From contig JANBVO010000029.1 in assembly GCA_030052745.1 (NCBI GenBank), forward strand, positions 1-64,000: a stretch of DNA of 64,000 nucleotides, given 5' to 3'. Below the pieces are notes generated by a model, which was given only the letters and a program-made list of their open reading frames with translations, ran no database searches and was not told the DNA's origin. Origin of the DNA: Pleurostoma richardsiae. Taxonomy: Eukaryota > Ascomycota > Sordariomycetes > Calosphaeriales > Pleurostomataceae. This document shows, in pieces, positions 1 to 12,900 of the stretch. Positions within the stretch are counted from its first letter, which is position 1. The number at the start of each line of letters is the position of its first letter. Made by a program: the position numbers and the translations under genes.

Positions 1-3000
1 GGCCTTTCCGATCAACCCCGGCTGTGAGGTCCCACCGTGTACTCGAGCTAACGTTTGGGGGGCTGGAATAGGAGTACTCTACAAACCCAGTCATACATGG
101 AGAAGATGTGGGTTGAGGGCCTTTACCACCCCGCGTGGACTCCTGCAGTTGCTGTACCCCGGAAACGACGTTAGACCCATCATCGATCGCTATGGGGGGC
201 CCTAGCCTACGGATCTGCGCCTGCGAGTTGCTCCCGTATTGGCCCTGTGGCCCTTGCCAACGACGTCTGTCCTGCAAGTCTAACTACGATGTTGCCGCCG
301 CAAGCGAAAGTACAGGACAATCCTCCAATTTCCCTGCTCTGACTCGTGGGCTCACGATGGCCCCTCTCTTTCCTTCCTGAGCCGGACGAAGCTTGAGGTC
401 GTACGGACCACGGAAGTGCTCAGACAAGTAATCCGTACGGATGCCTCTTCGTCCGGTTCGCTCTGGCACGCTCAATTAGAGGCGCAGGCCGCCGAAAGGA
501 GAGGATGATTTGCTGCATGCATTCGGACCCGAACGCGCTGCCAACCAATATCTCGTGTTTTAATATCTCGTCCCTTCGCTTGACGGTTCCTCTCGCGGGG
601 CATAAAAAATGACAGGTCATAGTCTCCTTAGACTCCTTTGGGCGTGAGAGCATGCCCGATATGCACCCTCGCTCTCTGTCACAGCCCAGAAACTCTTTCT
701 TTCTCCACGCGAAACGGATGCTAAGCACATGGCCATTTTGAAAACAGGTTCCGGCATGGCATGTCCGTCTGCTGTTGCACTAGCGGTTACTCCACTCGGG
801 ATTCAGTGAACTACCACATACTTTGGTGGTTCAGCAAGTGCCTCCGCCTGTTTTGCTCAAGGAGTCACAGATTGGGGAGACAACCGCTTGGCTGTGAGCA
901 TGGTGGTGTCCTAATAACGGGTGATATGGGCGCCTGTCTGGCCTCCATAGCCTCTCATCGCTGTCACACCGCTCGGGCAAGGAGGGCTGTTTCACGAAAC
1001 AGCGCACGCCACTCGCGCTCCTTTTGTGCCGTGTATTGCCATGGCTGGCCGACGACCGGACGGGTAGTTGCCGCCATCGGACTTGACGGCTGCCACTGGG
1101 GAACTACTGGGGAGGTCGATGTGGGCGGAGATGCCGTCAAGCCAGCCCCCCTGCGATGAAGGAGACGAACGATATCCCCGCACTTGGGCCATGGCGATCT
1201 TCCGCTCCAAAGTGCGGAGAAGCCCACGCTAGAACCTGCGGCATCGAGCAACTATCCGCTCTGGAGAGTCGATCAAGCCCGTGGCCGATCGATCATGCTC
1301 GCGCAGACCTTGGAACCAGTTCGGCAAGTCGTCTAGCTTGGCCAAGAAGTTTCGAACGGCGGTTCAGGTGCACTGGTCTGAAGATCGCGTCTGGGGCCCC
1401 GGATTCGACGGCACTGGTGGGCATGTGGCTAAGGTGAGCGAACGACAGTAGCCGTGACCAGCTGTGGCCTGTGATTCGTCAGGTCAACAGCCATACATTG
1501 GAGGCATGAGGAATCTCCCCGATTTGGTCCTCACCACCTTCACAACTCTGTAGAGGCAACTTTTAACGGGGCGCTATTGTTTTTTCTTAACATCCGCAGC
1601 TGCAAGTGCCCCTTTCAAGCTGATCCAGTCCTTGCTCCGACCCTCTCAACCCTCCTACGGAGGTTGATTCACCTTCCTACTCTCGTGAGGTAGGAACAGC
1701 AGCGGCAGATACCACAATGAACCCTTGCATGAGTTGTGCATACTGTACCGTATTTCCGTGAGTTCCTATCTGAGCAGTGTCTCACTCCTCCTGAACCTCG
1801 CCCTCCGCCGTGATGCAGCTGGTCACCTCTAGCCTATGAGACGCCCAGACCCGACACACCATCACCTCCAAGCGGGTATTAGCTGCTCATGCACGTCATT
1901 TCTCTTCCGCAGAACCCGGTCGGTATCTCTGCATTGCTTTTCTCTTGTTGCCTCTGTTATCTCCCAACAAAAAAGGCAACTCATGTAACCCTTTCCGCTG
2001 CAGGATAGATAGGGAACAGGGGCGGCTGGGCTTCACCGAGAGTGTCTCGCCTCACTCAGGAGGCGAGAGCCTCATGGCAGCCGCCTCGCAAGGTGGGCAA
2101 CGAGGCACAGGCTCCTCATGCACACCAGTCGTTGCCCGAGAAGTTCCCACGCGCGGCAGAAACGGCACCTAGTCTCCCTTGGGAGTTTCTTATCTACATA
2201 GTATGTGATAGTGCGAAGTCGCAATCGCCACTCGTTTCTATCTTTGGCACATCTGTTGTCGGGGTGTCTCAGCATGGCCTGAGGTGAAGAAGCCAAACCA
2301 CCCTTAAGTGCTCGTTTGATGCAGAGACCTCGCCCTGCCTGTCCCCTTTGCAGGACGCCCAGCTCCCTGCTTCTGAATAACATAGGAAATGTTCATGCAG
2401 CCCGGACTGCTTCTGGACAGCTGAGATCACGACATGCATTCAGCTGTGCTTCTCCCAGTGCCTCGCCGATTTGAAGGGTGCCATGGACAACACGCTAGAA
2501 TATCGTCTTTAGGCGGCATCTTCACTTAGGCGCGACGAGTAACCACAACTCCTTTTCGTTAGGCGGGAAGGTCGTGATCATGTGGGTCATTCTGCCACTC
2601 CAAATGCACACCCTCTTCAGGGGTTCAAGAATGCGAGTCTCGGTAGTCGAAGCTCGGGCCGGCTAGCAGTTCGTGATGCTCCAACGTTATATGCCGTGCC
2701 CGACTGTGCCATCTCAAAACCTACCCGCTTTGTTTGCCCTCCTGACCCTCCCAGAGCGTAAGTAGCACTGTCTCGGAACACCCGTTAAGGCTGCTTGTCG
2801 CTTCCATGGACCCTTCTACTCGTCTCGTATGCAAGGCTGCCGTCTAGGCTGTGCCATTTCACGACCTCCCGTCTCTTTGCAGTGCAGGTAGCATCTAACG
2901 ACCGAGATGATTACCACCCCATAAGTGAGTCCAGCCTGCCCGAGCTTTCCGAGCCTCCATTACCAGATAGATTCCCCCTTTTCCCAAGGAGGGCGTAAAG

Positions 3001-3725
3001 TCGCCCCTTCACAAGCTTGCCCAGCCTTCTACCTATGACTCCCTCCCTCCTTGCCCGCCAAGATCGCCCTCGCCCAGGCGCTCCTTGCCACAAACACCCC
3101 TACTTCTGACCACGCGCCACTATGGTTCCGTAGCAATGTAGCATGGACTGGGTTGCCTCGATGCCCCTCAAAGCCTTTTGTCCATGCCTCCCCATGCCAG
3201 CGGTAGCAAAGAGAATCGTCATCTGGCAAAGGAGAATCTGACGGTCTGGGAGGAGTTAATACTCCGGCTGAGGTGGCTGTAGTTCATCCACGGCGGCGTT
3301 CCTTCTTTCGGCGTCTTGTTGAATGCATTGTTACGTGAGTTGGATAGTTCACGAAGACTACAGGCGATCAGTTTCCCACCAAGCTATGCAGATGTTCATA
3401 GCGTTCACGATGAGAACAGTCTAGTACCACTCATTCAGAAGAAGTTGAAAAGCATCCCACGATAAGGAAGCAGGCACGAGACAATATATCAAGTAGAACA
3501 GACCAGACATCATTACTCATTACCCTGTCGTACCCCCTTTTCCCAGTCCGCGCTGCCAAAGGCTATTCAATACAATTATCATCATACTCGTCCTTCATGT
3601 TCGTGTCTCAAGCCCGTCCCCGTAACAGATAAGTGCAAAACAACCGTCCCAAAACGACACCAGGCTCTCCTTGAAACGCCATTGAACATCGACATATTCG
3701 AACATGCCCATCCACTCCCCCTCGC
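1..3725. other. Gene-poor stretch, no supported gene
   Basis: I find no convincing coding region here. Open frames are short, overlap on both strands, and their translations have neither domain-like composition nor a consistent splice pattern. A good-looking donor (GTAAGT at 2758-2763) and an acceptor (TTTGCAG ending at 2882) exist, but the flanking frames do not join into a sensible protein. The last 100-250 bases before 3726 are probably the 3' untranslated region of the minus-strand gene that follows. Confidence 0.5.
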
Positions 3726-6700
3726 TCACGCAAAGCTGTCCTCGGCGCCCCAGCGGCTCTCGTCCTCTGGATCACCTTCTTTCTCTTGCTCCTCCTCTGC
3801 TTCACTAACCTCCACCTTTGAGCCATCCTCCTTGACGAGCACACCCTGGCTCACCAGCGCCCTCCAGACAGAATCCCGCAGGTCACCGATGTTCCTGTCC
3901 AGTGGCAGGCCGTCCAGCTTCCTAAGCCGCCTGCACGCGTCCACGAGGACCCGCTCGTACAGTCTGCGGCGCATCCGCGTCTCCATGTCGAGCCTGCGAC
4001 AGTACGCGGCGTCGCGTTCGCCGTCCACGTCCGGCAGCCTGAACGCGTCCGGCAGCTCGGAGCCGCCGCCGTCCCTGCGGACGAGCAGCTGGAGCGGCGC
4101 GTAGAAGCCCTGCGTGATGGGGTTGTCGCGCAGGTCGAGCTCCGCGAGGTACGGGAAGCCCTGGAGGACCTCGACGGCGGCGGGCGCGCTGCCGAGTCGG
4201 TTGCCGGCGAGGAGGAGCCTCTTCAGCCGCGGGATGAAGCTCAGGCAGCTGATGTCCGACAGAGCGTTGTAGTTGAGGTTGACCACCCGCAGGTTCGGCG
4301 TCATCTGTCCTAGGTCCTCCGGGAGGGACTGCAGGCCGCAGTTCGCGAGGTCGAGCAGTTGGAGGTTGAGGAAGTCGACTGGCGGGCTGAACGAGTCTAG
4401 GCGGTTCCCTGAGAGGAAGAGTTTTCGAATCTCGTAGGTACTGCTGAGGAAAGAGATATCCAGCGGTTCTTCACCGTCTTGTTCCCTCAGTGATAGACTG
4501 TCTAGGCGTCGCGCCCGGGATGTGCCTGTCAATTTGCTGAGCCTGTTTCGATCGAGATGGAGAAGGCGGAGAGACGGCATAAGCTCGATGTCGAGGCCGC
4601 TGAGCCTATTATTGCTCAGGGTCAAGTACTTGAGCGACGTGATCGGCTCGCTCGACTGTAGGGTGAAGTCTTCCAACAGGTTCCCCTTGAGATTCAGACT
4701 TGCAAGGGCTGACAACCGGTCAATATTCGTGATCATCTTGATCCGGTTTCCTTCCAAGTCGAGATCGGTGAGTCTCTGCAGCTTGGTCCCATCGAAGTCG
4801 ATCTCTTCGATCATGTTGCCACGAGCTCGCAACGTCTGGAGACCATCATGATGCAGGATTCCGTCCAAGCTAGTCAGGTTGTTATTGTCGGCGGTCAGAC
4901 TGCGGAGATGCACCAGGTTCTTAAATGTCCCGAGGCTCTTGATGTCGTTATTCGAGACATCGACGTACTGGAGATTCATCAGGTGGCTCCAGGACGTTAG
5001 TTCAGACAAGTGGTTGTGGGTGATCTTGAGTTGCCTGATAGACGCAGGAACACCATCTAGGTTCCGAACAACGTTCTTCGAGGCATCTAATTTGACGAGA
5101 CCGCCGCAGAACTCGTCTAGCATGTGCAAGCTAGAGAGCCGCTTATCGTGAACGTCCAGCGCCTCCATATCTTCCCAGTATGGCTCAAATGGTTCCACCT
5201 CAGCCAATCTGTCCACAAGGTCCCGGACAGTCAACGACATGACCCTCTTGGACCCATCGCCCGTAACGAGGTGTTGGTCACCGAGGGCATAACTGACTTC
5301 GAGCCCATATGACTGATCATAATGTGCCGTGAAATCGGACAGCGGACTCAGGGACAAGGTACCCACGTATTGACTCAGTATCTGCGCATTTTCTGGTCGA
5401 GGATGGGCCTCTGGACGCGCTGGGGTAGTGACAACGAAGCTTAGGCTCTTGCGGCGCTCTCCGGCTGCATTGACGTCCGCAACACTGACATCACCCAATA
5501 CGCTGAGCTCACGGCTCTTGTTTTTGGCTACACTGAGGACAGTATCTTCGTCCTGCTCATCGATACGAGAAACAGGCCGGGGGACAAAAACGTGGCCTCT
5601 GACCGAACGCTGCCCCGTAGGACCACAGGACTTAGCCTGCGCGCGACAAGAAGCCTTTCTGTCTGTGGATTTGATAGACACTTTCCGTCGTCCTCGGCTG
5701 ATTGAGCTCTGAGAGACATCCGTGGCCGACTTATCAACATCGCCAGGCTCTTCCCGTCCAGTTGAGTCGCGTGCGACGGCATCTTGTATGATAGAAGCAA
5801 TGGGGGACGAGAAGCTGATGGTGAGGTTCCTCCGTTTTGGCGATGTCGAGATAGCTCTGTCTTCATGGATCCTTATCTCATGTTCTATTTCCTCCTCATC
5901 CGTTTCAGCAAAATCTCGAATTAACTTGCTGGGTGATCTGACTGGGCTTCCTCTAAGACCCCTGCTTAGAACTTGCTCAGTGTTGTCTGCCACTTCTTCT
6001 GCGGTGGCTGCATGGCCAGGGTCCTGCTCCTGTTCCTGCTCTGAAGCGACCGTGACAGATCTTGCGGGGCTCGGTATAAATCCAGCTGAAGCAGCTGCAT
6101 TCGTAGGCAGAGCATTGCTCTGTGCAGCGATCATACGGAGATGCTGGAGTTCTTTCGTGACATCGACTGATAGATCGGGAATATCAGCGAACGGATCATC
6201 CTCGCTTCCTTCAGACGGCAAGATGTTGCTACGCCTACTGCGATGTGACCCCGGCCCCTTCCGCTTGATCCAGATGTTCTGTTGTCTGTCCAGGACCATA
6301 TTGCCGACTTGATCTGGGATAAGATGCGACACGCTCTGTGGAGCGATGGTCCTTCTCGTGTCTGAACCTCGAGATGAGCCAGTTGGGATGGAACGTCCAG
6401 TGGAATTCCCAGAGGAACTATTGGAGCCATTGGTAGGATAGCCATCTCGGTTGTTATGAGTTCCGTCAGGCCCTTGATGGCTTCCGTTACGGTGAGGGTT
6501 GGAAGTTATCCGGATGTTAGGCGGGTCGCTGATCTCAGCTGAATCATCCAGGTTCAAAGGCCTAGGTCTCTCGGCGATGGAGTCCTGGATTTGATGCTGG
6601 ACTTCCTTTGCTGCTTGGATAGCCGCCTGAGCGAGGCCTAGAGATCGCACAGATGAAGAGATTATGTCTCCCATATCACTCTGTTCTTCATATCTCTTCA

Positions 6701-9293
6701 AGCGATCAGCAAGTTCTGGATCTTCCTGCCGTGTGGAAATCCGAGGAATGGGGCGTCCTTCCCGGCTAGGAGGCCTGGAGAATGGCTCCTTGGTCGACTC
6801 CTGAAACGAATCCTCTGCATTATCTGTATTCGCTTGACCTCCATGTTCGGCTTCTGACTCTTCAACACTTGTGAGCCCGCTCTGCAACCCTCCTTTACCC
6901 CGAATCATGGCCATGATTTTGTTCGCTTCATTGATGAAGTCTTCCGTCTTAATGGAGGGTTTGCGGCCTGTCTCATCAGTTGCAGAGGGTGTTGGCGGGA
7001 CTGCTTTGAGTGGTGGGTGAGCCATCTCTGCACTTTGCTCCCTGTCGACGCTGTCTTCAGTATATGAATGCTCTCCCTGCTGGAGTGACGACCTCTGGCT
7101 GGGAGTTGCTGTGCGAGGGCGGAGGATTTGTCGCGTTGCAAGTACGCTGGGGTTTGCGAACTCTTGCGCATCGCCATGGCGGGCATCCTTGCGCTTCTTC
7201 CCGATGATAGACTGCATATGCTGGTGGGAGAGTTGCACAGAGTCAATCGCCTGGTCATCGACTCCATACGCAATGTCAGATTTGTGCAAAGTCCTCCTGC
7301 GCTTCGGGGTCGAATCTTTTGCGGGAGACGTCCGCTGTCTCTTGGTCTCTGATACCGCATCTCGCTGTTTAGGGGTGGCCAGAAAATCTGAAGCATCGCT
7401 TTGTACAGGGGACATATCTGCATGCCTGCCATTCGAAGACCAGGATGCAATTCTCGTTGGGCGTCTCGAAGTTGCAGATGTCATGATAGACTTTTGACGG
7501 CGCCGTTGAACGGCAAGATGGTCACCATCCCGACTGGGAAGCTGATCAGGGACATTGAAGAGGACCGGCCCCGTGCCCAGCCCAGAAACATCATTCGGGT
7601 TCTCATTCTCCTTGTCGTTGTCTTGTGACATCTGATCCGAGTTGATTGACAATCCTTCCTCGAACTGGTATCCGTCTAACTCGCCAGCACCGAACTTGCT
7701 GACACTCCTCGAAGGCTCTTGGGCCGGCGGATGCGGTCGAGAATCTTGTTCGAAGCTTGGGCTTGACTGTGGTGCTACCTCTTCTAAATCAAGATTCTGC
7801 TGGGAAACCCTAGCCGACGTCCTCGAGCTGTTTTGATCCTCGAACTGGCTAATCCGTCTCAGAAGCGTCTGGTTCGTGAATGTATCGTACGGCCCAAACA
7901 ATTTCAAGGGACTACTGGGACCACCTTGTCTACCGTCGACATTCTTGACTGGGCTGGGGTTTGGCGCGGCGGGAATAGGAGGACTTTCCGACACGAAGCG
8001 TGTCTCGGGACCTCGCTGCTCCTCGATACGAATCGTTGGAAACTGCTTTGGAGTGCTCGCCTGCAGAGACTCCTCGGGCAGCATTTCCGAAGTATCGGTA
8101 GTGAAGGCGGGACTGAGGACTCGATGACGGAAAGACCCTTCCTCAGACCGCCCTCCTCGACGGAAGTTAATAAAGCCACCGAGCTTCTCATAATCGTCTG
8201 TGTTTTCAATATTGAATGATTTTGCGTCGCTTCCACCCACTTCCTCATAGTTGATCGAGGTGTTGCCCAGAACGAGCTGATTCAGCCGAAGCTTTTCGAG
8301 ACGTTGACGGAGTTGATCAGGGGGCAAGTCCATTGGTGCGAACTTGACCCTCCCATCGGGGCCATTCTGTCTCGATATGAGAACTGGGCTGAAATCCTCA
8401 TTGCGAATGACGCTCTGACCGCTGACTTTCCGATATTCATCCTTGGGTAGGGGGAGTTGACTGAAAGACGTAGCGGACGAATGGCCTTGTTCTCCGGCAG
8501 TTAGGCCCTGCCTGGCGCTGTCCTGTTGCAAAGTTGACTCCGCGTCGACACTCGGTTCAGCTGCTTCTGGCTCTGTCATTCTGTATCTCACTCCCTTCTG
8601 CGGGTAGCGCGTCTCAGCAGCCGGTTGTTGCGCCACGGACTCGTCGACATGAATGTCGAATGTGGAATCGGCACGATGGTACGGCGGTGGACTAGAGCGC
8701 ATGGACGACTCGTCCCGGTGGTATGAATCCTCGTCGCTAAGCTCGTCTGCCGATTGTTGTGGCCCTGGCGATGGCGGTTTGAACATGTCTTCTAACCCCG
8801 CGCCGGCCGAGGTGAAAAGGTCACGCTGCTCGCCGTACGCGAGGTCGCCATAGACCAGCCGCCGCTTCCACTCTGGGGTATGGCCCTTATCTTTGGCGGG
8901 AGAGGCGCTCAGCGACTTGTGATTTACCGTGTTGTGGACAACGGATCCAGCCGTCGAGACAGAAACCGATCGACTAATGTGGCGTCCCCGTTCAGAAGCC
9001 TTGATCTCCTGGGAGAGCTTAGACGGCGCCCGGTTCCTGGTGGCCATTATGTTTATTTCGCTGAAGCTGCGCTCACTGAGGACATTGCTACTGTTACCCC
9101 TCGCTAAACCTGGTGCCTGCTTGTTCTCCTTGGCAAATCGCGGTAACCTGCTCGTAGGCGACTTGGACGTCGATGCTGCTGTCGCGCCGCCGCCAGTTGC
9201 GGGCATGCTGGTGGGAAGCGCAGAAAGTGAATCTTCTGATGCGGGTTGGGACACCCAGTCCTCAGACAGGGAATCAAGCCACGCGTGCTCCAT
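3726..9293 (-). CDS. cdc11: Septation initiation network scaffold, Cdc11/Nud1 family (LRR protein)
   Basis: An uninterrupted 1855-residue protein. The N-terminus MEHAWLDSLSEDWVSQP is the short motif I associate with the Cdc11/Nud1 family. Residues about 20-1350 are long, charged and probably disordered, with Ser/Thr-Pro sites suited to cell-cycle kinases and a more conserved-looking island near 460-490 (GPYDTFTNQTLLRRISQFED). Residues about 1370-1740 form a run of leucine-rich repeats of the LxxLxLxxNxL type, followed by an acidic tail. Family knowledge: Cdc11 in fission yeast and Nud1 in budding yeast sit on the spindle pole body and anchor the SIN/MEN cascade that triggers septation after mitosis. 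The start ATG at 9293 is clear because the motif begins immediately. The gene is divergent from the next gene with about 700 bp between starts. LRR content alone would be ambiguous; the combination of size, N-terminal motif and C-terminal LRRs supports the call. Confidence 0.88.
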   Translation of the reverse strand: MEHAWLDSLSEDWVSQPASEDSLSALPTSMPATGGGATAASTSKSPTSRLPRFAKENKQAPGLARGNSSNVLSERSFSEINIMATRNRAPSKLSQEIKASERGRHISRSVSVSTAGSVVHNTVNHKSLSASPAKDKGHTPEWKRRLVYGDLAYGEQRDLFTSAGAGLEDMFKPPSPGPQQSADELSDEDSYHRDESSMRSSPPPYHRADSTFDIHVDESVAQQPAAETRYPQKGVRYRMTEPEAAEPSVDAESTLQQDSARQGLTAGEQGHSSATSFSQLPLPKDEYRKVSGQSVIRNEDFSPVLISRQNGPDGRVKFAPMDLPPDQLRQRLEKLRLNQLVLGNTSINYEEVGGSDAKSFNIENTDDYEKLGGFINFRRGGRSEEGSFRHRVLSPAFTTDTSEMLPEESLQASTPKQFPTIRIEEQRGPETRFVSESPPIPAAPNPSPVKNVDGRQGGPSSPLKLFGPYDTFTNQTLLRRISQFEDQNSSRTSARVSQQNLDLEEVAPQSSPSFEQDSRPHPPAQEPSRSVSKFGAGELDGYQFEEGLSINSDQMSQDNDKENENPNDVSGLGTGPVLFNVPDQLPSRDGDHLAVQRRRQKSIMTSATSRRPTRIASWSSNGRHADMSPVQSDASDFLATPKQRDAVSETKRQRTSPAKDSTPKRRRTLHKSDIAYGVDDQAIDSVQLSHQHMQSIIGKKRKDARHGDAQEFANPSVLATRQILRPRTATPSQRSSLQQGEHSYTEDSVDREQSAEMAHPPLKAVPPTPSATDETGRKPSIKTEDFINEANKIMAMIRGKGGLQSGLTSVEESEAEHGGQANTDNAEDSFQESTKEPFSRPPSREGRPIPRISTRQEDPELADRLKRYEEQSDMGDIISSSVRSLGLAQAAIQAAKEVQHQIQDSIAERPRPLNLDDSAEISDPPNIRITSNPHRNGSHQGPDGTHNNRDGYPTNGSNSSSGNSTGRSIPTGSSRGSDTRRTIAPQSVSHLIPDQVGNMVLDRQQNIWIKRKGPGSHRSRRSNILPSEGSEDDPFADIPDLSVDVTKELQHLRMIAAQSNALPTNAAASAGFIPSPARSVTVASEQEQEQDPGHAATAEEVADNTEQVLSRGLRGSPVRSPSKLIRDFAETDEEEIEHEIRIHEDRAISTSPKRRNLTISFSSPIASIIQDAVARDSTGREEPGDVDKSATDVSQSSISRGRRKVSIKSTDRKASCRAQAKSCGPTGQRSVRGHVFVPRPVSRIDEQDEDTVLSVAKNKSRELSVLGDVSVADVNAAGERRKSLSFVVTTPARPEAHPRPENAQILSQYVGTLSLSPLSDFTAHYDQSYGLEVSYALGDQHLVTGDGSKRVMSLTVRDLVDRLAEVEPFEPYWEDMEALDVHDKRLSSLHMLDEFCGGLVKLDASKNVVRNLDGVPASIRQLKITHNHLSELTSWSHLMNLQYVDVSNNDIKSLGTFKNLVHLRSLTADNNNLTSLDGILHHDGLQTLRARGNMIEEIDFDGTKLQRLTDLDLEGNRIKMITNIDRLSALASLNLKGNLLEDFTLQSSEPITSLKYLTLSNNRLSGLDIELMPSLRLLHLDRNRLSKLTGTSRARRLDSLSLREQDGEEPLDISFLSSTYEIRKLFLSGNRLDSFSPPVDFLNLQLLDLANCGLQSLPEDLGQMTPNLRVVNLNYNALSDISCLSFIPRLKRLLLAGNRLGSAPAAVEVLQGFPYLAELDLRDNPITQGFYAPLQLLVRRDGGGSELPDAFRLPDVDGERDAAYCRRLDMETRMRRRLYERVLVDACRRLRKLDGLPLDRNIGDLRDSVWRALVSQGVLVKEDGSKVEVSEAEEEQEKEGDPEDESRWGAEDSFA

Positions 9294-9995
9294 GTCGAAG
9301 TCGGGGGAGATTGGGTGACTGGCTCAATCCTTGCTATAAAGAGTCCATGGACAAGTTGAAGCGCCGAAGGGTTGACACGACTGAGAAGAGTGAATTGCTT
9401 TCGCGCGCCCGTCGCCGTGGTGGGGGGAGGCAAGGCTGAATGAAGTCGTTGAGATCAAGTTTCTTCGAGAATGAATCGAGATGGGTGAAGGAGAGGACAA
9501 GAATGCAAGGGTTCTCTAAATGATAGCCGCGAAGAGGCCTAGAATGTCCAATAGGCATGCAACGTAATGCGGCTCAAAGGTCAGCTCCGTGGCCTTTTCG
9601 AGACAGCGGGATAGCGAAGACCCAAACTCGCGGCGCGTTTGGTGCGCATCGTAGCCAAAACATTGAATCGAACGTCTCATTGGCCGGGGCGTCGTTGCTG
9701 TAGCAATAACGCCTTGCCGGATCTAGTACAGCGTTGATGACGGAGCATTTATTTTCCCGTTCCAGTGTGTACCCCACACCCCACCTCTGGCGCGAGGTAC
9801 ATAGTACCTCAGTACTTAGGCGTGGAGTCGCGTAAAGTGGAAGACGTCTCACGCGTCGCCCTGTCGACCGCGAATCTTCTCCCCGGATGTCTTAGATAGG
9901 CTAACGACCTGGCCCATGCCTTGGCTCTATCTCCACCGTTCACTCTCCCCTATCGCAAATGCGGCGCAGAACCACCGCCGAATGGGTACATCAGA
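9294..9995. promoter_or_regulatory. Divergent promoter between cdc11 and a disordered-protein gene
   Basis: About 700 bp separate two diverging start codons (9293 minus, 9996 plus), so both promoters must lie here. A run rich in GTAC/TACC around 9795-9823 (AGGTACATAGTACCTCAGTA) is partly self-complementary. It resembles the GGTACCTAAG motif found again at about 16345 upstream of kcs1. No TATA box is obvious. Confidence 0.6.
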
Positions 9996-12900
9996 ATGGG
10001 GAATTCGGCTTGGGATCGGGTTTCGCATCAGCAATATTCAGTCGACGAGGCTCTATACTGTGAAGCGCCGCACGCACCAGACGATGTGATCTGCTCAGGA
10101 TCCGAGGACGACTACTACGAAACCCCCAGAGACCGCCAGATCCTATATGAGAGGCAAGCATGGCGCTTTCTCAATGGAGACATCCCGACCATCTGGTCTG
10201 CGTCGCTGCGCGGACCGTTTGACAAAGAGTCCGGCTGGAGAAACCCTTGGCGATCCCGACGAGCTTGTCCGCCGAAAGCAACTGCGCCCGCGAAGAAGCT
10301 CGATGGCCAACCTAGCAAGATCAGTATCGGAATAGACAATCGGCGACCCCTCGAGGCTCACGACACTTCTGAAGTTGATGACCAGGATGGAGTCAAGGAA
10401 TTATCCCAAGTCCACGTAGCTATGCGACATTGCAATGCAGATACAGCAGCTACGCAAGATACCAGTCTATTCGTCCTTCCACGGTCTTTAGCGTCGCAAA
10501 GTTCAACATCGATCTCGAATCGTTATATGAGCGACATTGACCTCACTCGCGTCGCGACATGGAGAGACACTGTCAACCTGAACGTGGCAGCGAGAGAGGA
10601 CTTCTGGGCTCCCGAACAGCGGGATGACAGGGGTGTGGAAAGCGTCAAGAGATCTAGGCATACGGAATGGTTACGAAGGAAGGTCACAAAGCGAAGGAAG
10701 ACCGGTGCAACCGACTCCTTTATGTATGACTCCCCTATCCAAACAATCCTCCAGAAACGACCCCGTCGACAATCCGGTCCTGAGTCGGCACCATCATTTA
10801 CAAGCCTCGAGGCACAGATGGCTGGTGATGTTACTGTCATGAGTCACTGCCCCTCGCAGATTCAAGGACAGTATTGCGACGCTGGTGCCCCAGAGAGTTC
10901 CAGAAGACGTCTCCCTAGGCGCGAGTCACGTTCGACAAACGCCGTCACTGATCATGTCGCGCAAAGCAATTTGTTGCTCGGAACGCCTGTTGATTCAAAT
11001 TCACTAGAGGGTACGAATAGTAGCCAGAAGCGAAGGAAGACTGCATCCCCTTCTCACGAAAGATCCAAGAGCTCAAATCGCTTACTTTCCTCTTCTATAC
11101 GACGCGCCGAGAAACTTCAGACCATCTCGCCAAGAACAGAGAATGTTCGAACAACCGAATCCAGAACATCTCAAGGACTGCAGGAAGCAACAGGGGCTTG
11201 TTATCTCGTCGACGAGGAAGAGAAAGGCTCCTTGGACGATATCAGCCCCGGAGTTTACGATGAAGGGACTAGCGCCGGCTTGTCTCAACACGGAGAGCAG
11301 AGGCGGAACACGGACGGAAGCAAAGACTTCGAGAGCCAGGAAGACCGTAGCTTCTATTATCGAGCTAAACCTAAGGTTAAGAAGAGTAGCCGACGTCGTA
11401 CCAGCAGCCGAGAGCCCGATAAGGAAGTCCAAGACGATCACATGGCAGATAAGACTGGAGCTGCACCAGAATCAGGTCCCGAAGGTGTCAATCCTTCTGA
11501 AGCTGGTTCTCACAAAGGTCCAACCGTCGAACATCTCGAGAATGAGGAGCCCAGAGAGGCCGTCGACAAGACCTCCCGACGGACCAGCCGTGATCATTCG
11601 TCCGAGGCGGCTGGTGTGATCCAGGAGGGCGCTTTTGGAGGGGGCGCAAGCTATGATGCTTTAAACCTGGAAAATGAGCTCCCTACGCCAGTGGAAAGCC
11701 CGGCAAACATGGCGGAGGAAGCACATGAAGCTGATGCGAAAGAGGGCCGGTCAAAAATGGATCTATCCAGCTCTGGAGCGGAGAGTCGGTCGCTGAGAAT
11801 AAGGTGTACTGCCCCTCTGGAAATAACCCCCCGAGATATGGTGCACACGACTGACACGCGCCGTGACGCTGTTTGTGAAAGCGATGTACAAGAGAAAGAA
11901 GGTTCTCCTGATGCAGACATTCTTCCTATCCAGATCCCAATGTCACAAGAGGAATGGGGCCTTGGTCTTTACAAAGTCATCGCGGAACATTTTGACTTGG
12001 ATATAGGATCAGGAAGAGAAGACGTCACTGAAGCAACGAAACAGCCTCAACTTCCGATTCCGACGGTGCGCGAGGCGCTGGAATCACCTAATCATGAACT
12101 CCGTGCCCCAGGAGAAGATGATCTGGAGCTCTCACCGTCGGTGCCAGTGAGCCCAGCTAACGGCACTGCAAACCATGCCGTTGGCACCACGGAATACGAT
12201 GGAACGACAGTCAACATCAGCATTACTGAATACGCAAGCTCTCGGCCTGAAGAAGCCAAGGGCAGCAGCCCGGTACCAATAGCAGAGAAAGATGCGAATT
12301 CTATCGACATGACCGATGATACAACCATGGACATCACGGAGGCAAACTCTGCCTTATGCCGAAGTTCTTCGACGGAAGTGAAAGCTGCGGATCCGACTCC
12401 AGGAAAGGAAATTCATCTCCCTGAAGCTGAGGTTGAATGTGCGGAACATTGTGATACGACCGTTGATATCAATCCAGATCAGAGACAAAGCTCTGTGACT
12501 GGAGAACCACACAACATATATCCACCCACCGTTGCAGAAGAGGCATCCAAGAACACGGTCGATCATACAGCTGCAATTGCAGACACTGATGGTGCTACGG
12601 TTAGCATTTCTCCAGATCAGGAACAGAGCCCGTGGACCAGGGAAGAGAAAACCTTGGGTACAGGACCATTAATGGCACAGCTGCGGCCATCTCGGAGCAC
12701 TGAAGCAATAATTGAAGGGCCTAGTGCTAGGAAGGCACACAGTATTCCCTTGTCTCAGCAGAGCCCCTGGAATGAGAAAGAACCCGAGCCCTCGTTGCCA
12801 CGACATCAGAGCCTCACCCCGCGTTCCGAACGTGCCATGGAGCTGTCGAGCCATTCACCGCCGCGTCCAACCATTCATGATGCAAGCGGGGGGAAGGAAG

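Noticed and set aside
2758-2882. GTAAGT...TTTGCAG, a possible 125-nt intron
   Set aside because: Flanking frames do not continue into one another and no protein-like sequence appears on either side, so I do not call a gene. A spliced non-coding RNA cannot be excluded.
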